From NCBI GenBank assembly GCA_016744705.1, contig JADGDU010000003.1, forward strand, positions 1-64,000: DNA of 64,000 bases. Direction: 5' to 3'. The notes beneath the pieces were generated by a model. The model did not search any database and was not told the origin of the DNA. It worked only from the letters and a program-made list of their open reading frames with translations. The position numbers and the translations under genes are program-made. This stretch comes from Candidatus Krumholzibacteriia bacterium (GTDB lineage: Bacteria > Krumholzibacteriota > Krumholzibacteriia > LZORAL124-64-63). Below, piece after piece: positions 1-8,188 of the stretch (its first letter is position 1; the number at the start of each line of letters is the position of its first letter).

Positions 1-21
1 CTTGAGTTGGTTTCGGAAAAC

Positions 22-54
22 AAACCGCCGCAGGAATGGTCCTGCGGCGGTTTT
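22..54. terminator. Rho-independent terminator (bidirectional)
   Basis: A perfect inverted repeat, about 13-14 bp of GC-rich stem (22-35 with 40-53) around a four-base loop (ATGG), is flanked by A/T runs on both sides, so it can terminate in either direction. It lies about 50 bases past the stop of the minus-strand reductoisomerase gene and is its likely terminator. It may also stop a plus-strand gene that ends to the left of the window. Confidence 0.85.
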
Positions 55-102
55 GTCTCTAATCCTCGGTGTATGAAATGCCCACTCTACTCAAGGCGAT
101 TC

Positions 103-1122
103 TCATTTCCCCGGATGCAACCGCGGCAAAACCCGGTGACCAGCCTTAACCAGGGCAGAGTTTTCTTCCCTGGCCCGCAAAGCTTCAATTCCCTTTTGAG
201 AATCATCATGCTGTGCCAAAAAATCCCTGGCAAATTGGCCCGATTCAATTTCAGTCAGAACTTCCCGCATGTTGCGCCGCACGTCGTCATTTATGATGCG
301 CGGACCTCGGGTCAAGCCTCCGAACGATGCGGTGCCGCTAATACGACTGCGCATACCATCGATGCCGTAGCGGTGTAAAAGATCGGTGATCAGTTTCAGT
401 TCATGCACACATTCGAAGTATGCATTCTCTTCTCCATACCCACCTTCGACCATGATGTCGAAAGCCGATTGCAAGAGCTCAATCACACCACCACAAAGAA
501 CCGCCTGTTCCCCAAATTGATCGCTGATGCATTCTTGACGGAAAGTGGTCACAAAAAGCCCACCCACAACGCAGCCCACAGCCTTGGCGTAAGCGGCGGC
601 CAGGTCCCAGGTGGCCAAGGGAGACGAGTCAGTGACAGCCAACAGACCCGGCACTCCACCACCCTGAGCAAAAGCAGCCAGAAGCATATCGCCCTGGCCT
701 TTGGGAGCCGCCAAAAAACAGGGGCCCGCCCATTGGATCTGGTCGAAAGCAATGGCAAACCCATGGGCCAATCCCACCACCGTCTCAGGACTCAGAACGG
801 GTTTGATGTCCTCTTTAAAAACCTTGGCCACCGCCTCATCCGGCAGCATCAGCATAACCACATCAGCCACCTCGGAAGCTTTCGCCACCGCTAGCACATC
901 CATGCCCTCTGCTTTGGCTTTTTCACCGGTTTTGGAGCCGGCGCGGCTGCCTACCACCACCTGCACCCCCGAGTGATGCAGATTCAAAGCATGAGCCCGG
1001 CCCATGGTGCCATAACCAATGATGGCCACCTTCAAGCCCTGCAAGGGATGCAAACTGATTTCATGGGCCTCAACCACCGTACCGGCGGGAGGCGGATATT
1101 GCGAAAAAATCTTATTGTTCAT
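103..1122 (-). CDS. ilvC: Ketol-acid reductoisomerase (acetohydroxyacid isomeroreductase)
   Basis: The product (339 aa from the chosen start) converts 2-acetolactate or 2-aceto-2-hydroxybutyrate to the dihydroxyacid with NAD(P)H and Mg2+, step two of branched-chain amino acid synthesis in the cytosol. The N-terminal Rossmann fold is seen as VAIIGYGTMGRAHALNL, the catalytic histidine sits in GLAHGFAI, and the knotted C-terminal domain carries the metal-binding DQFGEQ and the ECVHELKLI helix. The size fits class I enzymes. The ATG at 1122 is preferred over an upstream in-frame start at 1158, because the extension overlaps the tRNA promoter and has no family counterpart. No ribosome-binding site is evident for either start. 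The gene stands alone: ilvB/ilvN/leuA are not beside it within the window. The N-terminal loop differs from the usual DADLSLIKGK stretch. Confidence 0.93.
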   Translation of the reverse strand: MNNKIFSQYPPPAGTVVEAHEISLHPLQGLKVAIIGYGTMGRAHALNLHHSGVQVVVGSRAGSKTGEKAKAEGMDVLAVAKASEVADVVMLMLPDEAVAKVFKEDIKPVLSPETVVGLAHGFAIAFDQIQWAGPCFLAAPKGQGDMLLAAFAQGGGVPGLLAVTDSSPLATWDLAAAYAKAVGCVVGGLFVTTFRQECISDQFGEQAVLCGGVIELLQSAFDIMVEGGYGEENAYFECVHELKLITDLLHRYGIDGMRSRISGTASFGGLTRGPRIINDDVRRNMREVLTEIESGQFARDFLAQHDDSQKGIEALRAREENSALVKAGHRVLPRLHPGK

Positions 1123-1151
1123 GAACGAGAGAATACCGGGCCGACCGCTTC

Positions 1152-1180
1152 TTGACAAGGAAGGGCTCGTGTTTTAGATT
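1152..1180 (+). promoter_or_regulatory. Sigma-70-type promoter for the tRNA gene
   Basis: TTGACA (1152-1157), a 17-base spacer and TAGATT (1175-1180) form a near-consensus housekeeping promoter. Transcription would start near 1187, about 37 bases before the mature tRNA 5' end. The function is inferred from sequence match and position only. Confidence 0.7.
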
Positions 1181-1223
1181 CTCTGCCTGCTCGGATAATA
1201 CCGGGTTTAAAAATGTATTAGGT

Positions 1224-1300
1224 GGCGGCTTAGCTCAGTTGGTTAGAGCATCGGAATCATAATCCGAGTGTCCGGGGTTCAAATCCCTGAGCCGCTACCA
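1224..1300 (+). tRNA. tRNA with CAT anticodon (probably elongator tRNA-Met)
   Basis: A complete cloverleaf can be folded by eye. The 7-bp acceptor GGCGGCT/AGCCGCT includes a first-pair G-U. The D arm is GCTC...GAGC, the anticodon stem TCGGA/TCCGA encloses loop ATCATAA (anticodon CAT), a five-base variable loop follows, and the T arm is CGGGG/CCCTG with TTCAAAT. An encoded CCA ends the gene. CAT can be Met or, after lysidine modification, Ile2. Acceptor pairs 4-69 and 5-68 are G-C rather than the C-G pairs of E. coli tRNA-Ile2, and the acceptor resembles elongator Met, so Met is favoured. A T-run (1303-1312) follows. The lysidine synthase gene tilS starts 54 bases downstream. Confidence 0.93.
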
Positions 1301-1353
1301 GCATTTTTTTTTAGTTTTAGCCCGCTTTATCCCTCCCCACTGACGGAGGCGCG

Positions 1354-2814
1354 GTGAATCATCCATCCCTAAAAACTCACTTTCTGACTCGTCTGGACCA
1401 ACTCACTGGTCAGGCTTGCCCCGGTGTGCCCGTTTGCGGCCTCCTGGTGGGGCTCTCTGGTGGACCCGATTCTGTAGCCCTGCTGCTGGGGGCTAAAATT
1501 TGGGCCGATGAACGCCAGGCCCCTCTGGCCGCCTGCCATCTGAACCACCGCCTGCGTGGTACAGAGGCCGATGCCGACGCCCGCTTCTGCCAGGACCTTT
1601 GCCAAAGACTGGATATTCGCCTCTTTGTGCACGAAGAAGACCCCCGCCCCTTGGCGCGCAGCCGGGGTGCAGGCCTGGAGGAAGCCGCCCGCAGCCTCCG
1701 GCAAGACTTTTTCCGAAAAATTCTCCAGGAAAATGAAGATCTGCACTGCGTGGCCACCGGCCATCATCTGGACGACCAGGTGGAAACCGTCATCATGCGA
1801 TTTTTTCGGGGTACCGGACCCGACGGCATGGCTGGCATTCGCCCTGTCTCGGGGCAGATCATCCACCCTCTGCTGGATTTACCCCGCAGCCAAATTCTTG
1901 CCTGGCTGGAAACTTTGGGCCAACCCTGGCGCACCGATGCCACCAATTTGGAAGGAAACAACACCCGCAGCCGCTTGCGGCGAGAGCTCTTACCCCTGAT
2001 CCGTTCTATTTTTGGCGAAGGGGCTGACCAGACCCCGGCCCGCCTGGCTGCTCTGTGGGAAATGGATCTGGACCTACTGGAACAAAACACGGCCCAAACA
2101 ATGGCCAGTATTGCCGTAGCCCCTCAGGAGATGCCCCTTTTGCCAGTGGACCAGCTGCTGGAACTGCACCCCGCCCTGGCCGCCCGCACCCTACGCCGCT
2201 GGTTGACCTTACCAGGTCAAATGGATCCCTCCCGACTGGAATCGATCCACCTCATGAATATTCTGGCCTGGCTGCGGGAAGGTACCAGTGGCAGCACTAT
2301 GGATCTGCCCGGAGGGTGCCGCTTACAGAGGAATTTTAATCATTTGCAGATGATTCATTCCGCCGATGAACTCCCTCCCATGCGAAATGCGGGAGATTAT
2401 CGTATTTTGGTAGCCAGATCCCAAACCCCGGAAGATGTTGAATCTTACGGGCTCCGAGAAGGCCATGGCTGCCTCGCCGGACCAGAAACCTGGAACCTGA
2501 CCTGCCCTTCAAACGTCTTGAAAGGCAACTTGAAAGTCCGGAATTGGCAGCAAGGTGATCGCATTCATCCATTTGGGCTGGACGGAACCCGAAAGCTGAG
2601 CGATCTTTTCCAGCAACAACGCATTCCAGCTACAGATCGGTCCAGTGTGCTGGTGGTGGAAGACGATGCAGGAATCATCTGGGTGGTGGGCTTGGCCCGC
2701 GCCGAAAGAACCCGTCTGTTGCAACCCGGCCAACCCGCCGTTATTATCACGGTGGCCGCTCGGGGGCCCAATATTCAGAATTACGATACGAAAATCGACA
2801 ACCCAATCATCTAA
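1354..2814 (+). CDS. tilS: tRNA(Ile)-lysidine synthase
   Basis: TilS converts C34 of tRNA-Ile(CAU) to lysidine using ATP and lysine, so that the tRNA reads AUA rather than AUG. At 486 aa it is a full-length three-domain member. The PP-loop SGGPDS lies at residues 35-40, followed by the HLNHRLRG and GHHLDDQ motifs of the N-type ATP pyrophosphatase domain. A middle helical domain follows, and a C-terminal TilS domain contains HPFGLDGTRKLSDLF. The GTG start is preceded by GGAGG about five bases upstream. The gene is first in a plus-strand run with ftsH (34 bases downstream) and folP, an order often seen in FCB bacteria. A CAT tRNA is just upstream, but that tRNA lacks the acceptor identity pairs expected for a TilS substrate. 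Confidence 0.95.
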   Translation: MNHPSLKTHFLTRLDQLTGQACPGVPVCGLLVGLSGGPDSVALLLGAKIWADERQAPLAACHLNHRLRGTEADADARFCQDLCQRLDIRLFVHEEDPRPLARSRGAGLEEAARSLRQDFFRKILQENEDLHCVATGHHLDDQVETVIMRFFRGTGPDGMAGIRPVSGQIIHPLLDLPRSQILAWLETLGQPWRTDATNLEGNNTRSRLRRELLPLIRSIFGEGADQTPARLAALWEMDLDLLEQNTAQTMASIAVAPQEMPLLPVDQLLELHPALAARTLRRWLTLPGQMDPSRLESIHLMNILAWLREGTSGSTMDLPGGCRLQRNFNHLQMIHSADELPPMRNAGDYRILVARSQTPEDVESYGLREGHGCLAGPETWNLTCPSNVLKGNLKVRNWQQGDRIHPFGLDGTRKLSDLFQQQRIPATDRSSVLVVEDDAGIIWVVGLARAERTRLLQPGQPAVIITVAARGPNIQNYDTKIDNPII

Positions 2815-2848
2815 CGCAGTTCACCTGTAAAAATGAGGAAATCATCGA

Positions 2849-4843
2849 ATGAGCTCTAAGCAGCCGCCAAAGCAGAAAAAACAACCGCAAAAAGGTCCCA
2901 ATCTGAGCCAGATTCCTGGAAAAAATGCCGGGTTCTGGGTTCTCGCCGTGCTCGTGCTCTTTTTGATTTACAGCACCATCACCGGCACCCAACAGTCGGA
3001 ATTTGAAATCACCCAGAATATCTTCCTCGAACAGGTGGAAAGAGGCAACATCCGCGATGTGGCCAAAACCAACCTGGATATTCACGGTGAGCTGAACGAA
3101 AAAACCACCCTCATGGTTAAAGACGGCACCGACCAGGTTGTGGATAAATTTTATACCCGGCTGTGGAGTGATGAACCCGGACTGTCCCAGGCCATCATGG
3201 ATGCCAACCCCGGAGTGGTGCTCACCGGTGAACGCGCCAAGACCAATTGGTGGGCGCACTTCCTCATGTACTATCTGCCCTTCCTGCTGATTCTGCTGCT
3301 GTGGCTGTTCTTCCTGCGCCAGATGCAGGGCGGCGGCAACAAGGCCTTCAGCTTTGGTAAGAGCAAAGCCAAGATGTTCAACATGGACAACCCCGAGGTC
3401 ACCTTCGAAGACGTAGCCGGTTGTGATGAAGCCAAATACGAACTCCAGGAAATCATCGACTTCCTGCGTTCACCCCAAAAATTCCAACGCCTGGGCGGGC
3501 GCATCCCCAAAGGCGCTCTTCTGGTGGGCTCTCCTGGAACCGGTAAAACCTTGCTGGGCCGGGCCGTGGCCGGTGAAGCTGGCGTGCCGTTCTTCAGCAT
3601 GAGTGGCTCCGACTTTGTGGAGATGTTCGTGGGTGTGGGCGCCAGCCGTGTGCGCGATTTGTTTGAACAGGGCAAAAAGAATGCTCCCTGCATCATCTTC
3701 ATTGATGAGATTGATGCTGTGGGTCGCCACCGTGGTGCTGGCCTTGGTGGCGGGCACGACGAACGCGAGCAGACCCTGAACCAATTGCTTGTAGAGATGG
3801 ACGGTTTCGAAAGCAACGAAGGCGTGATCCTGGTGGCCGCCACCAACCGCCCCGACGTGCTGGATCCTGCTCTGCTGCGCCCTGGCCGTTTCGATCGTCA
3901 GATCGTGGTGGACATGCCGGACATTGTGGGCCGTGAAGCCATCCTCAAAGTGCACATGAAAAAAGTGCGCCTCAATGATGAAGTTTCCGCCAAAGTCATT
4001 GCCGCCGGTACACCAGGCATGGCCGGTGCCGACCTGGAAAACCTGGTCAACGAAGCGGCCCTGCTGGCTGCCCGTAAGGACCACGACAATGTCACCATGG
4101 ATGATTTTGAAGACGCCAAAGAAAAGGTCATGCTGGGCCCCGAGCGCCGCAGCCGTGTCTTCAGTGATGCCATCAAACGTGAGGTGGCTTATCACGAAAG
4201 TGGCCACGCTGTAGTGGCCTACAAATGCTCTGAGGCCGATCCCGTGCACAAGGTGACCATCATCCCCCGCGGCCAGGCCCTGGGACTGACGGCCATGCTG
4301 CCGGTGGAAGATCAGTACACCACCAGCAAACAGAAATTCCTGGATAAGATTTGCATGAGCCTGGGTGGCCGCGTGGCCGAAGATGTTTTCCTGGGTGAAA
4401 TCGGATCCGGTGCTTATGGCGACATCAAAGCCGTGACCAGCTATGCCCGCACCATGGTCACTCGTTTGGGTATGAGTGAAGCTGTGGGACCCATCGCCTA
4501 TGAAGAAGGCGGCGAACAGGTTTTCCTGGGCCGTGATTATGGTCGCGCTTCTACCATCAGCCAGAAAACTCTGGAGCTGATCGATTCAGAAGTGCACCGC
4601 ATTGTGGATGAGCAATTGAAACGCGCCAAAGAGATCCTGGAGGGACACCGCGACCTGGTGGAAGTTCTGACAGCAGCCTTGCTCGAGCGCGAGACCATTG
4701 ACTCCGAAGAGTTCATCATGCTCATGGAAGGCAAAGAATTGCCAACTCCTGAGCTGGAGATCGATCATTCCACCGATGAGGTGGAAACACCTGAGGCAGA
4801 AGCTGCCCCTCAGGAAGAAGCCGATCCTCAGGAAGAGAAATGA
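2849..4843 (+). CDS. ftsH: ATP-dependent membrane zinc metalloprotease FtsH
   Basis: FtsH extracts and degrades membrane and regulatory proteins. The 664-aa product has a Lys/Gln/Pro-rich cytoplasmic N-terminus, TM1 at about 29-45, a periplasmic domain, and TM2 at about 134-156. The AAA+ module has Walker A GSPGTGKT (227-234; Ser replaces the usual second Pro), Walker [13 protein letters not shown] (281-292), and the second region of homology around [18 protein letters not shown]. The M41 zinc site HESGH is at 449-453. An acidic tail rich in Glu/Pro ends the protein. SD-like GAGGAAATC precedes the ATG. Its TGA overlaps an in-frame ATG of folP (ATGA), and a strong terminator hairpin follows 16 bases after the stop. 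Confidence 0.97.
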   Translation: MSSKQPPKQKKQPQKGPNLSQIPGKNAGFWVLAVLVLFLIYSTITGTQQSEFEITQNIFLEQVERGNIRDVAKTNLDIHGELNEKTTLMVKDGTDQVVDKFYTRLWSDEPGLSQAIMDANPGVVLTGERAKTNWWAHFLMYYLPFLLILLLWLFFLRQMQGGGNKAFSFGKSKAKMFNMDNPEVTFEDVAGCDEAKYELQEIIDFLRSPQKFQRLGGRIPKGALLVGSPGTGKTLLGRAVAGEAGVPFFSMSGSDFVEMFVGVGASRVRDLFEQGKKNAPCIIFIDEIDAVGRHRGAGLGGGHDEREQTLNQLLVEMDGFESNEGVILVAATNRPDVLDPALLRPGRFDRQIVVDMPDIVGREAILKVHMKKVRLNDEVSAKVIAAGTPGMAGADLENLVNEAALLAARKDHDNVTMDDFEDAKEKVMLGPERRSRVFSDAIKREVAYHESGHAVVAYKCSEADPVHKVTIIPRGQALGLTAMLPVEDQYTTSKQKFLDKICMSLGGRVAEDVFLGEIGSGAYGDIKAVTSYARTMVTRLGMSEAVGPIAYEEGGEQVFLGRDYGRASTISQKTLELIDSEVHRIVDEQLKRAKEILEGHRDLVEVLTAALLERETIDSEEFIMLMEGKELPTPELEIDHSTDEVETPEAEAAPQEEADPQEEK

Positions 4844-5721
4844 GCTCTCTGAACCATGAAAAAGGGTCCCTTCGGGGGCCCTTTTTTGCACCCTCCTGGA
4901 ATGTGGGTCGGGCAGTCCTGACTCCTTCCAATCGCCCTTTGGTCATGGGCATCCTCAACCTCACTCCCGACAGTTTCTTTGATGGCGGCCACCACAACCA
5001 AGTGGGTGCCGCCCTGCTGAAGGCCCGCAGTATGATCGACGCCGGAGCCGACATTCTGGACCTGGGAGCCGAGTCGTCCCGGCCCGGAGCTGGCGGCATC
5101 ACCTCCGAAGAAGAGATGGCCCGATTGCTACCCGTCCTCAAATCCATCCGGGATGAGTCCAGCATTCCCATCACTGTGGATACCATTCGGCCAGTCACTG
5201 CCCGAGCGGCCCTCTCCCATGGCGCCGATGCCATCAACGACATCAGCGGAGGCCAGGATCCGGAAATGTTGAAACTGGCAGCCACCGCCGCCTGCGGCTT
5301 GATCCTGATGCACATGCAGGGCACCCCCGGGACTATGCAGGACCAGCCTGTTTACGCCAACGTGAGGGCCGAAGTCTCCACCTGGCTGGAAGGACAATGC
5401 GCAGAGGCAATCCAGCTGGGAGTGGCCGCCGATCGTTTGATGGTGGACCCGGGCATTGGTTTTGGTAAAAAACTGGAACACAATCTGGCCTTGATGCGAG
5501 ACCTTGAAAAGATTGGCAGAGGCCGCCCGGTGTTATTGGGTGCGAGCCGAAAAAGCTTCATCTCCCATTTGACCGACGCAGCAGTGGAAGACCGCCTCCC
5601 CGGCAGCCTCGCTGCTTTGGCTGCCGCCTATTTGAGCGGAACCACCATGGTCAGGGTGCACGATGTGGCAGAGTCCATCCAATTTTTGGATGTGCTGGGC
5701 TCTATCTATTCCGCAAAGTAG
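4840..5721 (+). CDS. folP: Dihydropteroate synthase
   Basis: FolP joins p-aminobenzoate to hydroxymethyldihydropterin diphosphate in folate synthesis. The TIM-barrel motifs occur in order: LVMGILNLTPDSFFDGG, LDLGAESSRPGA, PITVDT, INDISGG, MHMQGTPGTMQ, VDPGIGFGK, and GASRKSFI. The ATG at 4840 overlaps the ftsH stop and would be translationally coupled, but the first 20 or so codons then encode a terminator hairpin. A GTG at 4903 gives a 273-aa protein starting nine residues or so before the first conserved strand and is a plausible alternative with a weak ribosome-binding site. In many FCB genomes folP directly precedes cdaA; here three unrelated genes separate them. Confidence 0.95.
   Translation: MSSLNHEKGSLRGPFFAPSWNVGRAVLTPSNRPLVMGILNLTPDSFFDGGHHNQVGAALLKARSMIDAGADILDLGAESSRPGAGGITSEEEMARLLPVLKSIRDESSIPITVDTIRPVTARAALSHGADAINDISGGQDPEMLKLAATAACGLILMHMQGTPGTMQDQPVYANVRAEVSTWLEGQCAEAIQLGVAADRLMVDPGIGFGKKLEHNLALMRDLEKIGRGRPVLLGASRKSFISHLTDAAVEDRLPGSLAALAAAYLSGTTMVRVHDVAESIQFLDVLGSIYSAK
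4859..4887 (+). terminator. Strong intrinsic terminator at the 3' end of ftsH, overlapping the annotated 5' end of folP
   Basis: A 12-bp stem (4859-4870 with 4875-4886, one G-U) is closed by a C(TTCG)G tetraloop and has six T residues on its 3' side. This is a textbook Rho-independent terminator. It sits within the folP reading frame if translation starts at 4840, so it is either an attenuator between ftsH and folP or evidence that folP starts further downstream. Confidence 0.8.
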
Positions 5722-5741
5722 CATTCCCGCCGGCGGGAATG
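5722..5741. repeat. Perfect 20-bp palindrome after folP
   Basis: CATTCCCGCC followed directly by its reverse complement begins at the folP stop codon. As RNA it would form a short GC-rich hairpin, but no T-run follows, so it is not a typical intrinsic terminator. It could be an operator or a transcript-stabilising structure. The role is unknown. Confidence 0.45.
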
Positions 5742-5831
5742 TGAGCACAGATAATTTTCCGCTCAACGTTTTGGAACTCTGATTCGTTTTACTCATATAG
5801 TAAAGCACCTCAAATTCAGAGAGGATTCAAA

Positions 5832-7145
5832 ATGACCCGGTTTCTGTACCTCCTTTTTCTGGCACCACTGCTGGTCACTTTTTTCGTTTCAACCTCCTCG
5901 GCTGGAACCACCAGCCCATCTCTGCTTCCGGGAATGCCAGAGGAAATACGCCCCATCACCGAAGTCAGTATGGATAAGGAACAGTACCTGAACCTGGCCC
6001 ATCAATGGCAACAATATTCACAGGACCACCCCACTTCAGCTGTGGCCCAGATCATGATTTACAAAGCCCTCTTTTACAGTGGGGAACAAAATTCCGACAT
6101 CCTTCAAGCTTTCCTTTCCAAAGCCCTGGAGCTGGACCCTCATTGCCCGGAAGCTTTGAACTCAGCCATGCGTACATCTCTCCGCAATGGTGATCCCATG
6201 GGCACCATGGAAGAATGTTATCAATTTGGTATTCAGGCAGTGGCCGGCGCACCCGACTGGGCTACCCCCCATGCCATGCTCTATATTCTGGCCACTAATC
6301 TTGGCCGCCAGGCAGAGGCCCAACAACATTTGGTGGCTATGCTGGAGAAGGATTATTTCACCCCTGCCCTGCTCGATTATGGTTTCAACATGCTTGCCAG
6401 TGCCGCACCCGGCGGGATCATCATCACCAACGGTGACAATGATACATACCCCTGCCTTTGCCTCCAGGCCGGTCGTGGCATACGTCCCGATGTCACCATC
6501 GCCAATCTTTCCCTGATGACTCTTCACCCCATAGCCAAGCAATTCCTCACCACGGCAAGCGCCGGCTTCCCTCCTGCCTTGACAGTGCAGGAGCTCGGCA
6601 GTATCGAACAAAAATTCCATGACAACCGTTCGGCTTACCACTACATGCTGGGCAACGCTCTTGTGGAAAATCTGTGTGAGCAAACGTCTTCAGGAAAGCT
6701 GCAGCGTCCTTTCTATCTGGCGGTCACTCTTCAGTCCAATGCCACCCTCACTTGCGGCTCTTCCCTGGTGCTGGAAGGGGTCCTTCAGCGGGTGACTGCC
6801 CCTGCTATCAACGAGCCATCTGAGCCGATCACCGACATCGCAAAAACCTTCCATTTGTTTTCTCACGAGCTGCGACTGGACAGTGCCACAGGTTTGGGCA
6901 CTGATTGGAAACGCCACCCTTCTCACGTCCAGTTGATGAAAAACTACACCAACATTCTTTTCCGGATGGGCTACGATGCTGCCGGAAAGAAAGACTGGTC
7001 CATCATGGAGTACGGGTTTGAAAAGAGCCTAAAAATGGCCTCCTTCCATGAGGATCAAGCCACCGTGAAACTGATCCTGGAATATTGGGAAAAGATTGCA
7101 CCTGAGAGCCAGAATCTGCAGCCATGGCTTGCGAGAACCCCGTGA
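5832..7145 (+). CDS. Secreted TPR-like protein with a DUF2723-type C-terminal module
   Basis: The 437-aa product has a signal peptide (residues 1-24, cut near SSAG), then a helical region that looks like TPR repeats (about 50-175, with 'KALELDPHCPEALN' typical of a TPR). The following segment contains IIITNGDNDTYPCLCLQ and GIRPDVTIANLSLM. That combination (GDNDTYP...GxRPDVxxxNLSL) is the hallmark of the C-terminal part of DUF2723-family envelope proteins, which usually have many membrane helices; here the membrane part is absent. It is probably periplasmic or outer-membrane associated. The sigma factor gene begins 22 bases before its stop, so it heads an operon with an ECF sigma/anti-sigma pair and may be an envelope stress sensor or target. 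The molecular function is unknown. Confidence 0.75.
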   Translation: MTRFLYLLFLAPLLVTFFVSTSSAGTTSPSLLPGMPEEIRPITEVSMDKEQYLNLAHQWQQYSQDHPTSAVAQIMIYKALFYSGEQNSDILQAFLSKALELDPHCPEALNSAMRTSLRNGDPMGTMEECYQFGIQAVAGAPDWATPHAMLYILATNLGRQAEAQQHLVAMLEKDYFTPALLDYGFNMLASAAPGGIIITNGDNDTYPCLCLQAGRGIRPDVTIANLSLMTLHPIAKQFLTTASAGFPPALTVQELGSIEQKFHDNRSAYHYMLGNALVENLCEQTSSGKLQRPFYLAVTLQSNATLTCGSSLVLEGVLQRVTAPAINEPSEPITDIAKTFHLFSHELRLDSATGLGTDWKRHPSHVQLMKNYTNILFRMGYDAAGKKDWSIMEYGFEKSLKMASFHEDQATVKLILEYWEKIAPESQNLQPWLARTP

Positions 7146-7684
7146 GCAGCCCTCTCCTTTCCCCTCAGGCCGACCAGTTAGTGGTGGCCGCCAGATCGGG
7201 AGATGCGGCGGCCATGACCAGTCTGTACCAGGAATATGGCCCCTCAATTTTGGGTTTTCTTATCCATGAGGTGCGGGATAAACACCTGGCTGAAGATCTA
7301 CTACACGATACTTTTCTGCGGCTTTTCCAGAACCGGGCCAGGTGGCAGCCCAACGGCAAGCTGAAGTCCTGGCTATTCACCGTAGCCCACCGCCTGGCTT
7401 TGGATTCTCTGCGCACCCACAAACGGCGCCAGGAATTGGAAAAAGATTTTGATGCCAGCAGCATCATGGGATCGGCTCTCCCTCCTGACACTGATGGGCT
7501 CAACGACCTGGTGGAACAAACTCTGGCAACCTTGCCCCCGGGTTACGCCACCACCTTCCATCTGCGCGTGGCTCAGGAATTCACTTACCCGGAAATCGCT
7601 GAAATTTGTGGTGAGCCCGAAGGAACCTTGCGATCCCGAGTCCATCACACCCTGGGATTGTTAAGAAAGAGATTGGAAAAATAA
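7124..7684 (+). CDS. ECF-family RNA polymerase sigma factor
   Basis: At 186 aa with only sigma regions 2 and 4, this is an extracytoplasmic-function sigma factor. Region 2 is seen around ALYQEYGPSILGFLIHEV-like text and AEDLLHDTFLRLFQ, followed by KSWLFTVAHRLALDSLR. Region 4 contains TLPPGYATTFHLRVAQEFTY and the recognition helix PEIAEICGEPEGTLRSRVHH. It overlaps the upstream secreted-protein gene by 22 bases, and its stop (TAATG) overlaps the start of a zinc-finger anti-sigma gene. The arrangement indicates a sigma/anti-sigma switch responding to the envelope. No target promoter can be deduced from the window. Confidence 0.9.
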   Translation: MACENPVSSPLLSPQADQLVVAARSGDAAAMTSLYQEYGPSILGFLIHEVRDKHLAEDLLHDTFLRLFQNRARWQPNGKLKSWLFTVAHRLALDSLRTHKRRQELEKDFDASSIMGSALPPDTDGLNDLVEQTLATLPPGYATTFHLRVAQEFTYPEIAEICGEPEGTLRSRVHHTLGLLRKRLEK

Positions 7685-8154
7685 TGAGCAACAAAGATTA
7701 CTGTGGCTGGTTGCCCGCTTTCGCTGCCGATGACCTGGATCCACAGCAACAAGTCCTGTTCCGCCAACACCTGACGCAATGCCAGGATTGCAACCTGGCT
7801 TGGGAAAACATGTCTCTTGCTTTGGGATCTTACCGCCAAAAGAAGACATCCCCTTTACCCGAGGCCGGATGGCAGCCATTGCAAGGCTCAAAAACCCGCC
7901 CCACTCAGAGAAGACAACGAACGCGATTTACTTGGCAATACGCCTCAGCAGCCATTCTGGCCCTGGCATTTTTCACCTCCGGTTTTTGGATGGGCCGCAC
8001 CAGCGCCGACCAACCATTGCCCACAGCCCTACACTTTCCCTTAAATATTTCCCCCACAGACGACCTTCCGGAATTCATACGCCCCCCATTCACAGTGGCC
8101 CTCGCAGAAAGCATTCCCCAAGTATTTTCTCATTCCAGGACAATTCCCCGTTGA
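7684..8154 (+). CDS. Zinc-finger (HC2-type) transmembrane anti-sigma factor
   Basis: This 156-aa protein follows the ECF sigma gene with a one-base overlap. The N-terminal domain has the HxxxCxxC zinc motif in HLTQCQDC and begins with a conserved-type Cys-containing helix (DYCGWLPAF). A basic stretch (TRPTQRRQRTRF) leads into one membrane helix (about residues 86-105). The short extracytoplasmic tail has no recognisable domain. It should bind and silence the neighbouring sigma factor at the membrane until released by proteolysis or another signal. The identification rests on motif, topology and position; overall similarity to known ChrR/RsrA-type proteins is weak beyond the motif. Confidence 0.8.
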   Translation: MSNKDYCGWLPAFAADDLDPQQQVLFRQHLTQCQDCNLAWENMSLALGSYRQKKTSPLPEAGWQPLQGSKTRPTQRRQRTRFTWQYASAAILALAFFTSGFWMGRTSADQPLPTALHFPLNISPTDDLPEFIRPPFTVALAESIPQVFSHSRTIPR

Positions 8155-8188
8155 GAAACCCCTTCCCCGGTGGTAACTTAGTAAAACC

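Noticed and set aside
103-1158. Longer N-terminus for the reductoisomerase (start at 1158)
   Set aside because: The extra residues overlap the near-consensus tRNA promoter and do not match the family; the start at 1122 fits better.
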